DNA of 64,000 nucleotides from Pelobates cultripes (taxonomy: Eukaryota; Chordata; Amphibia; Anura; Pelobatidae), in NCBI GenBank assembly GCA_933207985.1, contig OW240917.1:123713189-123777188 (forward strand), given 5' to 3'. The notes below the pieces were generated by a model, which saw nothing but the letters and a program-made list of their open reading frames with translations, had not been told where the DNA came from and made no database searches. A program made the position numbers and the translations under genes. Positions 1 to 11,790 of the stretch are shown piece by piece (the first letter of the stretch is position 1; every line of letters begins with the position of its first letter).

Positions 1-641
1 TAGAGCATTTGATGTACAACGCATCATTAAAAAACATTGGGGGATACTTTTAGATGATTCATTTTTTTAAAAAAACAACTACCTCACAATCCTAAAATAT
101 TTTTTTAAAAAGGGGCTAGCTTCAAAGACATTTTAGCACCGAGCACTTTCCGTTCCACCAAATTAGGAACCAAAAATACCAAAGAGGGATTTTATACATG
201 GCGTAATTGCAAAAGTTGTAACTACAAATATACTGTTTTAAAAGAATTTAACAGTAATCAAACTTCTGTGAAATTTAAAACAAAAAGCCTGGTTACCTGT
301 TCCTCCACTCATGTTGTATACTTGCTACTTGGAGTTGCGCTGTGCAATATGTAGGGTGGACAGGAAGAAAGGCGAAATTTAGCTTTTTAGAACATAAAAA
401 CAATATTAAGAAAAATCTGCAATCTCACTCAGTTCCTGTGCACTGCAATAAGTGGCCCTCTTTGAACAAGAATACTCTCCAATGTGTTATTTTTGAAAAA
501 TTCCCATTGTTCATAGGGGATCATAGGGGTGGGGATTTTCTGATTCAACTGAGAAAAAGGGAAAGGTTTTGGATCCACAGACTGCAAATAATGCACCCAA
601 AAGGTCTTAACGTGGACTTCGACCTGGTGTGCATTTTATAA
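1..641 (+). pseudogene. Penelope-like element, 3' end of ORF (linker and GIY-YIG endonuclease)
   Basis: This is the C-terminal part of a Penelope-like retroelement polyprotein; the endonuclease normally nicks DNA to prime reverse transcription. Around 100-180 the frame reads KRGLASK followed by a LAPSTFRS-type stretch, typical of the segment after the reverse transcriptase. A WRNCKSCNYKY stretch follows near 200-230. The GIY-YIG part survives as VVYLL (about 312) and QYVGWTGR (from 342), separated by a frameshift. The end, ERFWIHRLQ then GLNVDFDL, is the usual Penelope C-terminus and matches the minus-strand copy at 15718-16146. There are stops in the first 150 bases. The element is cut by the window start. 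I am confident of the family; it is not functional. Confidence 0.8.
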
Positions 642-1885
642 TTTTTTTTTTTTATAATATTATCTTTTCTTTTTCATCACATTTTGATGTTTTCATATTA
701 TCTTTATTTTAAGTTTTATTCTTTACTATTTATTTTTATTTTTTATATTTGTTTTCATTTTTATTTTCATGCTTATGTTATTTTTCATTTTATTCCATTT
801 ACATTCATTTTTTATTTATTTTATTTTTATTATTCACTATTCGTGTTTTATATTATTTCTTTTATTTATACTATTTTTCTTTTCTGTCTGTACTGGTATT
901 TTTTACAATTTTATTTTTCAATTTTTTAACATTATTATGTATGCTTGCATCTTTAGCTCAACACTGCTTTTGCTAATCCTTAGTTTTTTTCTGTTATATA
1001 TTCTTCTCTGCATCGATGTATGATGGACTTTTATGGACGCTTGTATCCGTAATGTAAATGGAACGCATTCACGAGCGTGGAACGCATAGCGGCAAAGGAT
1101 GATGACATCAAATTACAGACAGAATGTCAGGATCCTATCCTGACAAACCAGACTTTTGTTCCTTTTATTTGTGTTCATTTAAAACAAGTTCCTGCTCTGA
1201 TTAATTTCTACCACTAGTGGCCTCACTTGCCTTTTTAACGAAATGCGTACGGCTTTTTTTTTGTGTTATTCAAGTTTCTTCTTTTTGCTACTTTGTATTT
1301 TATTTTATTCCACTTAGTCACATTATCTTTGTGCTTCGAGAAGGACCTTATAACACCTCCATATTCCACCATTGGGAGTTCCTGCCTTCCTTCACCAAAT
1401 GACTATTCTGTGATGTGCCTATTATTCACTTTTATCTAGTGCAATGTTTAGTAAAAGGTTTATCTTGTGATGGAAACTCTGCACTATAATTCTTTTACTT
1501 CTCTCCTGCATGTCCTGATATCAATGCGAAGATACTCAGCAATATATTGATATGCCTACATTCAATTTGGGTTTGTGAGTGTCTTTCTACAGGCAAACAT
1601 TTCATACCCCCTATACTGGCAATATTGCCCTATGTTTTTCTCTGTATATTTCTGCATTGTAGATTCCTGTTTCTGGTGTGTGTATTTTCTATTGTTGAAG
1701 ACCCGGAGGAGTCCTATGTCTACATGCAGACAGTAATATTTGGGTAAGATTGTTTTAAACTTTATCCCATCTGTATCTTTCTTTTCCACTAAAGGTGTTT
1801 CTGGTATATCTGGTGTATTTGTATAAGGTTTGGGTAATTACATATCTTTAGATACTCCAATCGAGATGCTCTCATATGATATAAC
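642..1885. other. AT-rich stretch after the Penelope ORF, no gene seen
   Basis: From 642 to about 1000 the strand is extremely T-rich, giving hydrophobic frames that are composition artefacts. From 1040 to 1140 there are GAACGCATTCACGAGCG-type inverted words. This may be the 3' untranslated or terminal part of the Penelope copy. Nothing else is recognisable to 1885. Confidence 0.4.
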
Positions 1886-2404
1886 TGTCAGGATTACAAT
1901 TGATCAAACATGCAGTATTAGTATCACACTTAGGAATAAGGATAACATCTAACCGGACTTAATGTACCAGAGAATAATCGAAATACTAGCCGAGGTCAGG
2001 AACACAGAATGAAACATGCAAGGAATAGCCAATAGTCAAGGATACTAGAATTCAGGGAAGTCAGAACAAAGCCAAAGTCAATAACCAGAGAAACACGATC
2101 AGGAACACACTCTTGGATAACCAGCAAAGGGAAACCATGACAGGGCAATGAGTAGAAGAAATTAGTGAGTTTAACTATCCCTCTTGTGAATCCGATTGGC
2201 CGTACCTGGCCTCTGACCCCAAAACGTGTATGCGCGTCCTCTGTGTGACGTCACCCGCACATAAACATCGATATTACCGTGGACAGATGTGGGGCTACAT
2301 AACAGTGTGGATCCGCAGTGGCCGGAGTCCACCTGCATGTCGCAAAAGCCCGGCCTCATGGCATAGGACCGCCAAGCAGCACTTCTTCTACTCCTTGAAA
2401 GGTG
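1886..2404. repeat. LTR-like repeat fragment
   Basis: The block begins TGTCAGGATTACAATTG and then has a purine-rich stretch with GAGGTCAGGAACACAGAATG and AACCAGAGAAACACGATCAG, followed by a CpG-rich part with a GTGACGTCAC-like site near 2245. This layout is typical of anuran LTR-type repeats. The other end is lost where the L1 fragment begins. The assignment is by resemblance only, with no partner LTR or target duplication. Confidence 0.35.
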
Positions 2405-3300
2405 ATTTATGTTGTGCATAGCATATGGAGAGGATGAATATGTGACAATAACTTGTCTAAATATTACACAATGGAAATCCAAAGGTATTCAAAAAGTTTC
2501 AGACCTTATGGCCGATGAGAATGTAAATTCCTTTACCCCATCACAAAAAAATTTTGGACTCCCCAATAAAGAGATTTTCTCTTATTTAAGAATAAAAAAT
2601 TACAGATTAGGAAAGAAAATCATTCTGACTCATTGTTTGGACGATCTTTTTAAAAATTGTATTTCTCAAAAAAAGAAGTTAATATCTAAGTTTATGAGAT
2701 GCTTCAATTCGAATTCCTGAAATATAGAAGTTGGGAAGGATAAGGCTCCTCCCATAATTATAAGAGAGTCTGATTTGGATTCCCGCTTTCCTTGGGGAGT
2801 ATGGCTGTCTTAAATTAAATGCTTCTCTCAAATATCCACTACATTTCCATCTTAGAACTACATTACAAAATCATCTACAGATGATATTTAGTTCCCACTA
2901 GACTTAAAAAGTTTGCAAGTAATTACTTCGACATCTGTTAGAGATGCCAAGTTGAGAAAGGAAATCGATTGCATATTTGGTGGGAATGTGCCAATCTAGA
3001 TCCAATTAAATCTAAAATAAAATCATAATTTCTTTATCTCTTTTCTTATACAAAGCTTATTCCACATATGTTTTTATGGAACATCAATATCCAAATTGTA
3101 AACAAATTCAGGAATATTTTATAAAGCAGATACTTTGTGCAACAAAATTGGTCATGGCACGTAATTGGAAATCATCCTTTATAAATTGTTCAAACATATG
3201 CAAACAAAATATGTATCAATACAAAATGGAACAAGGTTTTTTGGGGGTTTTTTTTTAGTGAGGCTCAGTGGATACATTTGAGGAATGGTGTTACCCCTGG
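2405..3300 (+). pseudogene. L1-type ORF2 C-terminal fragment
   Basis: A degenerate piece of the C-terminal third of an L1-type ORF2 protein. The frame at 2409-2720 reads KGIQKVSDLMADENVNSF, then YLRIKNYRL, as in the region after the L1 reverse transcriptase. Near 2940-2990 a second frame gives C-Q-R-C then RLHIWWECAN, the CCHC-like C-terminal motif of L1 ORF2. Several stops and frameshifts separate the two. The same HIWW motif recurs in the better copy at 23863-24562. Confidence 0.65.
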
Positions 3301-4639
3301 AAGAAATATTTAGACTAAAGTTGACAACAGATTGAATGTTTTACTTATAGATCCTCTCCCCTTGATTGTCGTATCCCTTTTTGCATTTTGTTTTTAAATT
3401 TTCTCATTTATGTGAGTATGGCTGAGAAGTATGTATGATTGATTATATATTTTTTATACCCATGGTTAAAAGTATACATAAAAGTATACATAAAATTAGC
3501 TTCTGATATTGAACAATGTAAGTTTGTAATTTATATATTTGTAATTTGAATTCAGAAATATAATCAATACAATTATTATCTGTAAATGAAAAATTGAAAA
3601 TCTTTATAAAGAATAAGAAATACAATAAACAATTTGACCCAGAACTAGAGACATACCCATATCCTAGTTTCACCATTATGTCTACATCAGTATGTAGTGG
3701 TTTTGGTTCCTAGACTGACCCTTTGACCTTTGCTTGCTTACACCTCATCCTTTTAATGAGAAACTGCAATACTGTACATACTAAGCTGCAAGCCTTGCTT
3801 ACATCTGATAATCCTAAACTGAAAGGTGAACTTGAATATTAAGATTTCCTAAACACTATTCTCAATGTTAGTTCCCCACCGGCAGCGTCATTGAGGAATT
3901 AGTAGCAAGCATAGAACAAGAGTTCTGGGCAGACTAATGTGAATTATGTGCATATTTGGTATCTGACGCTAGCAAGCACAGCATGCTCACGACAGACAGT
4001 CAATGGCAGCATGCAATCCTCCGTGACTCCCCCTTATCCCACCGTTCCCCTACACATCTTCCCCAGAATCTAGGGGCAGTGAATTCAGTGGAGGAGGATG
4101 GGGCTGCATGGAGAATTGGGCCTCAACATTGGAGCAGAGGTTAGTTTTAGCTATTTTCTTCTTCCTTTTTATTGGGTGGGGGGAGGGGGCAGCATAGGAA
4201 GGGTTAGTCTGACTCTGTTTTCTTAAAACACAATTTTTGGGCTGGAGTAACCCATTCAATTTTATAGTTCGACTTTGTGTCCTAAATAAAGAACAAACAT
4301 TTTAGTAATTTCTGTCTTATTTTAGAAAGTAAAGCAAATTTGTTCAGTTCAGGTAATACAATTATCATTTATACATCATAGAAACCTTTTATCTTTTTGA
4401 CAGTGCCCCCAGTCCCATGCAGGGAATAGTCAAAACATCTTTGTTTTCTTAGACAGATAATGATGCATTGCACACTGTAGATTTAATTTATCTGACAGAC
4501 CTCCAGAGATAAAGGATATAACATGGGGCTTAATCAAAGTGGTTACATGATGTTAAAACCTCTGTAACAGAGGAACTGGTGTAGTTGGCTAAGGAATATG
4601 AATATAACTGAACTTACTCTATTTTATCATTTACATTTT
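3301..4639. other. No gene or recognised repeat
   Basis: AT-rich to about 3700, then mixed composition. Short open frames on both strands lack any recognisable motif. A G-rich run (GGGTGGGGGGAGGGGG) lies near 4175-4190. I see no coding evidence here. Confidence 0.5.
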
Positions 4640-5970
4640 ACATATTGTTATTTTTTATAAAGTGACAAAAAATTCCACAGCGCTGTAAAATGGGTGGACT
4701 AACAGACACATATTTGTAACCAGATTAACTGGAGGCACAGGAACAAAGCCTGTTGAGGGCCCTGCTCAAATGAGCTTATATGCTGGATGGAGTGGGGGAG
4801 TGGGGTATAGTAACACAAAAGGTAAGGGTAGGGTAGAAAAGTGTGTTGCTAGAATAGTATTTAGTGTGGGCTTAGTGTTTTGTTTTGTTTTTGAAGGAAT
4901 GGAGAATAGAGTCTATCGGAGAAAGGAAGAGAGTTCCACAGAAACAGTGGATCCATAGAGAAGTGTTGAAGGTGAGCATCAGAGGTGGGAGTATGAACAG
5001 AGGATAGACTCAGAGCATATGGACCAAGACGGGACATACATGAGTATTAAAGAGGAAAGGTAGGTAGGAGCAGCGTTATGTAGAGATCTGTAATAAACAC
5101 AGAATTGTAAATTGAGCCCTATATCTTGCGGGAATCCAACTGACAGAGAGGGAGGTGTGGGAGGTGCTGGTGGACAGGAAGATAAGCTTCGCCACATCAT
5201 TGATTATAGACTGTAACAGGACAAGTTGGGAACACGCAAGACCCCTGAGGAGCAGATTCCTGTAGTCAAGACGAGAGGACAGCAGCACTTTAAAAAGGGG
5301 CAGATGCATTCTATATTTTTTTAGATGAAAGCGGATAGGATTTGATGATTTATTGGACATGAGGGGCGAAGGAGAGGTTGGAGTCAAAGAGAACACCTAT
5401 GCAGCTAGCCTGCATGGTAGAGCTGATGGAGGGAAACAGACACAGGAACTTGTAGTAGGAAAGATCCCAAGTTCTGTTTTTGACAGGTTAAGTTTATGGA
5501 AGTGAGCAGTTAGAAATAGCAGAGGGGCAGTAAGAGACATGAGTCAAGAGGGACAGGGAGAGATCGGGAGATGTTGGGAGAGACCAGATACACTTGCGGG
5601 TAATCCGCATAGATATTGGAAGTCAAAGGAGCTGAAGAGTTTACCAAGGGAGGCAGTAAAGATGGAGAACAGTAGGGGACCAAGGACAGAGCCTTGGGGA
5701 TTACAAATCAAGAGGTGTTGGAGATAAGAGGCAAAGCAAGAGAAATAAACACTGAAAGAGCAATGGGAGAGGTAGAAGAAGCTGAAAGTAAGAGCAGTAT
5801 CTTGTAAACTGAGATAACGGAGCACGAGAAGAAGCTGTTGATGATCAACAGTGTCACAAGCAGCAGAAAAGTCAAGGAAATTAGGATAGATTAATCACCA
5901 TGAGTTTGCAGTGACTAAATTATTGGATACTTTGTTCAGAGCCATTTCAAAAGAGTGATGTAGCTTGGTT
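4640..5970 (-). mobile_element. L2-clade non-LTR retrotransposon, 5'-truncated
   Basis: The minus strand carries the reverse-transcriptase half of an L2/CR1-group LINE. Near 5750-5560 the frame reads [20 protein letters not shown], the conserved RT motif that precedes the catalytic YxDD block. Next comes SSRLDYRNLLLRGL (about 5280), then RYRAQFTIL and SLHNAAPTYLSSLI (about 5110-5030). The 3' end at 4640-4760 contains AATTCCACAGCGCTG and a (TTAT)-like tail. The copy at 42936-43920 has the same 3' end. Frameshifts and stops mark it as dead. Strand and clade are well supported; the exact 5' limit is approximate. Confidence 0.8.
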
Positions 5971-6240
5971 GCTGCTTTTAGGTGCTGCTACAAAGTGTAC
6001 TTGGAGATATTCTGGAGATAAACTGGAGCTAATCTGAGGTATACAGAAGGTGGGAAAAAAAGTAAGATTTGTTTGATTTAAACTCCTTATCTCATTAAAA
6101 TTGCAAACTTAGTTCAGTGTAATAGCTGTTGTGCATTTGTTTCAAGCACCACATTTTGGAGGTTTGCATGTTGTCTAAACTGTAGACAGTTCTCTATATT
6201 GTGGCTGAAGACTGTATTTTTGAAGTCTGAGATTTGTAAA

Positions 6241-6960
6241 TTATCTGTTAAACAAACTCAGGCTGAGACTGTTGCAAATCCAATGCAATGGTAGACTTAG
6301 AGATGTGGATAAATGGCATACTGCACAGTCTGTGTCTTTACATAATATATTTGCTGCAGTTTCAGATTGTAGTGGTGTTACAGAGACAGGTTTAGACACC
6401 GCGTTTGTGGAACCCCCATCCTCTATGCCTAAGGTGAGCAAGAGTGCAGCCAATGACAAAAAGGACAAGGTAAGGCCTGATAGAAAGCAGTTGTTGTTGT
6501 GGGAGTCTATCATAAGAGGTGTGGATTTGTACAACAGTGGCTTTGTGAGATGTCTTCCTGGAGCTACTGCTCACAGAGACAGGAGATGTATATGTACTAT
6601 TGTTAAACAAGCAAAGCAGGAAGGGGAATTGGATGTACTTGTCCATTCATGGACAAATGATTTGGCTTCTAATGAGGTTTCAGAGGTAAAGGAAGTGTTT
6701 TGTGTTCTTACCAATGATATACAGCACGTTGTCTCCATGCTGCCTTTGCATAACATTCAGAATGACAGGCAGATGCGTATTAGGGACTTTAACTTGTGGC
6801 TTGGTTAATGGTGCCGGGAGCAAGGATTTGGCTTTGTTTCTCATGGTAGCTCTATTTGGAATAGAAATTAACTCTACAAAAAAGATGGTTTACATCTTTC
6901 TCAAAAGGGAACAAATGTTCTCAGTGAGTAGTTCAGAGGTTTTGCTAGGAAATATTTAAA
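6241..6960 (+). pseudogene. CR1 LINE ORF1, esterase (SGNH-hydrolase-like) domain
   Basis: The 178-codon frame at 6272-6808 and its continuation past a stop encode the C-terminal half of a CR1-type ORF1 protein with an esterase domain. The serine block reads LLLWESIIRGVD (about 6491), where most relatives have G-D-S, so the residues before the serine have changed. RCLPGATAHRDRR follows. The third block reads HSWTNDLAS (about 6644). IRDFNLWLG ends at a TAA at 6806. Beyond the stop the same frame gives WCREQGFGFVSHG and KKDGLHLSQKG (about 6880), which carries the Asp-His pair of the fold, and ends RGFARKYLN before a stop. ORF2 follows downstream. In CR1 elements ORF1 helps make the retrotransposition particle. 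This copy is broken. Confidence 0.8.
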
Positions 6961-8086
6961 CTAGGCGGGGGGACAAAGGGGTTATAAAATATCAATCCAA
7001 TTGCCCCCAAAACAAAGACAGAAAGTGGGTTAAACATGATAATACATTGCATAAGCCTGCCACAATGTCAATGTACCCCATCTACTCTAACAGCCTAATG
7101 TCTGCTTTTATGAGATTAACCCACTTACTTGGGGTAAAAATTCCATCTGGGGCTCTCTGCAGTACAAGGCTAAATAGTGCCCTGGGATGAGGCACCTGTG
7201 ACAAGGAGGGGTGCAAAACCAAGGAGTTGGCTAGACTCCCAAATAAATATATATATGAAACTGGGGGGAGGCTGCACTCACCTGAACATGCATAAATGGG
7301 GTGCTGCTGGGGGGCAGATTATACAATACACAAGATCCAGCACACTCACCTATCCACTAAACAGCAAATTCAATGTTGACAGATTTTATTAGTTTTTTAA
7401 AAAAACACCTAATCTAGGAAAAAATAATGGGGGTTTAGTTACATTATATGATCATACATTGCATAAGCCTGCCACAATATCAATGTACCCCATTTTTGGC
7501 AGGTCCTACTCTAACAGCCTCATGTCTGCTCTTATGAGATTAACCCACTTGGCCATACTAGATTTAATGCTAACAAATGGAGATTTAGCATCATATATTA
7601 CTGTAGGTGAAAGTTTAAGATCTAATGATCACCAGTCAGTGTGGTTTCATATTAGAGAAGTGATTGAGTCACACCACACAATAACAAAAGTTTAAAATTT
7701 TAGAAAAACAGACTTTTCTAAAATTAGAATATGCGTAAATGAGTCCTTACCAGACTGGAGCTGTTTAAATGTAGTCCAGAATAAGTGGGACTATTTAAAA
7801 GTTGCACTACTGAAAGCTACAGAAAATTCCATTAGGCGTGCCAGTAAGACCAGAAAAATTAAGAACCACTGTGGTACTCGGCAGAAGTGGCCAAAATAGT
7901 AAAAAAACTAAATGTTTGCCTAACAGTTTGCATTAAGTAATTATAAAAACAACCCGGAGTGAGGAACACCGACAGATCTATAAGATTAGGCAGAAAGAGG
8001 CAAAGCAAGTTATAAGAGCCTCCAAAGCACACACAGAAGAGAGAATAGCACAGTCAGTAAAAAGTGGGGATAAAACATTTTTTAGA
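6961..8086 (+). pseudogene. CR1 LINE ORF2, endonuclease part
   Basis: Downstream of the esterase ORF1, this region keeps part of the apurinic-like endonuclease of ORF2. YSNSLMSAFMRLTHL appears near 7085 and again near 7512. The frame at 7459-7695 continues LDLMLTNGDLASYITVGES then NDHQSVWFHIREV, the SDHxxV-type block of these endonucleases, with SDHQ changed to NDHQ. Further on, KWDYLKVALLKATENSIRR and RQIYKIRQKEAKQVIRASK are the linker before the reverse transcriptase. The element stops at 8086 where another repeat starts. The first part is duplicated around foreign sequence (7180-7450). Confidence 0.75.
7180..7450. repeat. Foreign segment between duplicated CR1 pieces
   Basis: This segment does not encode CR1 protein and is bracketed by two similar CR1 stretches of about 95 bp (7040-7135 and 7451-7555). 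It includes CCACTAAACAGCAAATTCAA and an AT-rich end, resembling the terminal regions of anuran Penelope-like elements. Its origin is uncertain. Confidence 0.4.
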
Positions 8087-8310
8087 TACATAGTTACATA
8101 GCTGAAAAGAAACTTGCATCCATCAAGTTCAGCCTTCCTCACATATGTTTTTGCTGCTGATCCAAAAGAAGGCAAAAAAAAACATTCTAAAACGCTTCCA
8201 ATTTTGCAACAAACTAGGAAAAAATTCTTTATTGACCCCAAAATAGCAGTCAGATATCTCTTTGGATCAAGCAGCTATTAATTAATTAGAAATTATATCC
8301 CTGTATGAGA
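8087..8310. repeat. SINE-like anuran repeat
   Basis: The block begins TACATAGTTACATAGCTGAA and continues with CCATCAAGTTCAGCCTTCCT and GATCCAAAAGAAGGC, ending TTATATCCCTGTAT. I recognise this as a common short interspersed repeat in amphibian and fish DNA. It lies directly after the truncated CR1 element, which may mean it shares its tail or replaced it. No internal RNA polymerase III boxes were confirmed. Confidence 0.5.
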
Positions 8311-8329
8311 TAAATGAGAAAAGGAAAGT

Positions 8330-8930
8330 AAAACAAGGCACCCCGACCGGGTACCTCCGTCAATCGATGCTCCTAGTGCTTTCCGAGGGCTCCAAGAACT
8401 CCACCAGACACCATAAATACCATAGCCCCCCTTAGCTTGGCTGGGGTCTTGCCGTCCCTTCCCACCCTGGACCAACACCTTGATCCAGTTCCCAGTGAGA
8501 AGACCTCTCCTCCAAGAGAGTATAATAATCCAAAGAGCAGTAAAGTAATTCCCCCCACACATGAGCCTTGGTTTAATGCTGGGAAGTAGTCTGTTTAATG
8601 CAAGCAAGCACTTACAATATATACATACATTTAAACCCCCAACAGTCTCATTTACATACAATAGGTTATATAGAACACTATATTACAAGGACGGGTGGGG
8701 TCAGACAATAGCAAGGGCTGATTGGAGATTGAGGAGGGACAAAGCAGCTAGTTTAAGCTGGTCTGGCAGTGTCCCTGGGACAACGCCCTGCTGGAGAAAC
8801 AATAGGACAGGAAAAAGGGGGAGGGGAAGAGGCACAGACAAGCAATACATTCAACAAACTCCCCCTTTATAAGCCTTTCCCCAGCCTGCTGAGTCCAGTC
8901 TGCGTGGTGCCCTCGCTGGGTGATGTAGTC
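8330..8930 (-). repeat. Degenerate LTR related to the solo LTRs at 27351 and 61958
   Basis: The segment GGCACCCCGACCGGGTACCT with GATGCTCCTAGTGCTTTCC is the reverse complement of the 3' end of the solo LTR at 27351-28340, with a few changes. The remainder to about 8930 is diverged but similar in composition. The family match is good at the first 80 bases and weak after that. No target duplication was found. Confidence 0.5.
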
Positions 8931-10798
8931 TTTTTTTGGAGTCAGGATTTTTATTCTTCTATGCTACATCTACATTGGTAATTTGCTGCTATTTCTATGC
9001 ATTTTCTCTGGATTCTGACATACTTCCTGCCAAGACTTTGCTGCACCAGTATATCCACAAATGGGGGTCAAACCGCCCAAGCGCTGTTACTTGGGGCTGA
9101 TCAGAAGCTCCAATAAACTAAGTGCATTTCTATGTTTTCTTTACCAAACACATGACACTATATTAGGGATTATTCTAGCCTGAAGGAATAATCTAAAAAA
9201 AAAGACAGGAGGCAAATATTTGCTTTACCTTCTTTACTAAAACCTCCAGCAGCAAAGAAATAGTTAACATAACTTTTCAGAAACAACCAGAAGAAATCCT
9301 GATTACACTGCAAGGAAAAAGAAACATTGTGGAAGTAAACTGCCAAGGCAGAATGTCATACAAAACACATTAGTACTGCAGTACGTTAAAACATAATGAA
9401 TAGACTCAAACAGGCAACTGGTACCAAATCACAGTAAAATTCAACCAAACACATAACAGAAACAATACAAAATCACAACATATACCCCCAAAATAATCCA
9501 CAATCCAGGGAGGTAAATGTCAAAACAAACAGGGGGGAAATACTCACCTCCTGTATTTAATAACATTTTAATTATTCCTTCACCATATAATAATAAACCA
9601 AAATAATCCCTAATTTTATGGCAAGACAGGAGGCTTCATATTTGCTATTTTAATGCCCAGACATAAACGCAGAAGAAACATAAGCGCGGACAAAAATAAA
9701 ATGTGTGAAAAATCGACTCCCTAGACCGATCTGCGGCTAGGAGAATATCCGTAAGGGACCCACTGGATACTAGAGTCACTAATACTGCAGTGCCCCAAAG
9801 AATCTCTCCATGCCTGCAGAGGCAGAGAGCCAGAGACTGCATAACACGGACACACATATAAAATCAATAGCCATCCAGGCAGAGAAATGAAGAGACCAAG
9901 TCATGGCGATACAGGTCCGTAGACAACAAGCCACCCAGAGATGTTGCCTATCCATAAAATAAGAGTACGACACAGACGAAAAATAAACTCGATTCTGTGC
10001 GATACTGAACAAGGAAACACCGTTAGAAGAGAGAGAGAAAAAAAACCTCCACGTCAACAGTGTGAATTTCTGAGACATCATAGAAAGACAGAAGAGAAAA
10101 AACAGCTTAGCTGAAAGCTGACGGGTAGACCAATCTCCGTTAAATGGCTAGTCCCCAAGGAAACAAAAGACGACTGATCCATCCCTGAACACGGAATAGT
10201 GCGGAGCATGGGTCTTGAAAGACGCATACTTTAGAGCAGCCTGCAGACCGAGAGGCTTATCCCAATGCAAGAGCTCTGAGAGGGAACATAAGCCACCGAA
10301 ATGGTGGACCGGAAGACAAAAATAGGCCGGAGACTTAGCTTGAAAAAACAATTCAGCCAATAGTGACAGGACGCCCATGAGAGGGGTTCACCCTCTGTCT
10401 GATGGAAATATTTGTAATTGAGAAGATGGCTGGCTGTGATTGATCAGACAGCACCCTGTGACTGGTCGTGAGTGACAGGATGGCTAGCTGTAAGTGACAG
10501 GATGGCCCATCCTTGGTTGGGTGTGAGTGAAAGGATGGCTGGCAGTCAGTAGTAGGAATCAGCAGCTGAAACACATCACCCATCATGGCCCGTACAGGGC
10601 TGGGGTGGTCACCCACCCTAAACAGTGCACCGAGGCACTAGACATTGTGATGAGATGTAAAAACAAAGAGAACTTTAACAGTGCTCTGGCCTAAATCCCT
10701 ATCTACATTTAAACAAAATGGAGGCTCTTGAATGGCCATTTGAATATAAGCTCACCTGCCACGTCAAGGCAAGCCCCAAAAGGTGAGCCCTACTCTAG

Positions 10799-10934
10799 CT
10801 ATTAGATTTGCTGATATCAGCCAAGAATCTCCAATAAGACAGGAAAGTTTATTGTATGTGTAATGCGAAAGGTTTATAAAATACCCCTTCCTGTCTTATT
10901 GGAGTTTCTTGGCTGATATCAGCAAATCTAATAG
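10799..10934. repeat. 47-bp inverted repeat with 42-bp loop
   Basis: Arms 10799-10845 and 10888-10934 are reverse complements with one mismatch (ATC versus AAC in the CTCC context). Each arm contains GCTGATATCAGC, itself a palindrome, and AATAAGACAGGA, which echoes the element's outer terminus. It may be a nested mini-element or the fold point of the host element. Confidence 0.8.
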
Positions 10935-11289
10935 AGGAAAAAAGGGGGGGCCAGCCACACAGCCAGTAGAACCCTCACACAGCGCTGCAAGTGCACCCCA
11001 AGGGCCGAGATGTAAAGCGAGCATGTGGGAGCCGCACGCCTCCGATACAATGGCCGCCGCGGTAACATGCCGGGCAAATGTAGCCGCTTGGCGTAAAGTG
11101 TACGCCGACCGGGAGAACACAGGACGCGGGCGGGTAAGAACATGGCATACAGAAATCTATGCGGGGGCGCAGGAGAGCGGACAGGGGGAAAGGGGTGTGG
11201 CAGACTCACAAGAGTGCCGTGACTGTAGCAATGCACAGTGAGGTGAGACGAGAGCAGGGAGAAAGCCACAAAGTAGTCCACACTAGCCC

Positions 11290-11790
11290 AAATGCCCCAC
11301 ACAAAACTAGATGGTATATAAACAGCCAAATATACTAGACTAAATACAGCAGACATCAAGGCAAAATGCAGCATATATTACAGTATGAAAAATAGAGTAA
11401 TAAATACAAGCATGAGCAGACACACTCTCTGAGTTAGGGAATGCTAACCATGCACACAGTCCAAGAGCCCCACAAAAAACTGAAAGGAATAAATAACCAA
11501 ACATACTAACTAAAGACATCTTAGAAATCAAAGCAAACATGCAGCATGTAGTAATACATGAACAAGAAAGCAATAAACAACCCGGAGCAGACACACTATC
11601 TGATTTAGGGAATGCTAATCATGCACAAAGTCCAAGAGCCCCACACAAAACTAGAAGGAATAAATAACCAAACATACCAACTAAATACAGCTTAGAAATC
11701 AAGGCAAACATGCTGCATGTAACAATATATGAACAATAAAGCAATAAACAGGCCAGGGCAGACATACTCTCTGAGTTGGGAAGTGCTCAC
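11290..11790. repeat. Three tandem copies of a 171-bp unit
   Basis: The word CCCCACACAAAACTAGA recurs at 11295, 11468 and 11639, and GCAGACACACT recurs at 11416, 11587 and 11758, giving a period of 171-173 bp. The second and third copies are more alike than the first. The array sits just inside the right end of the host inverted-repeat element. Confidence 0.8.

Noticed and set aside
684..1023. Three overlapping hydrophobic open frames
   Set aside because: They come from T-rich low-complexity DNA; Phe, Leu and Tyr dominate and no signal or fold is evident.
10909..11241. 110-codon frame in the GC-rich part of the inverted-repeat element
   Set aside because: It overlaps an equally long frame on the other strand, which is expected in CpG-rich DNA; no motif is recognisable.
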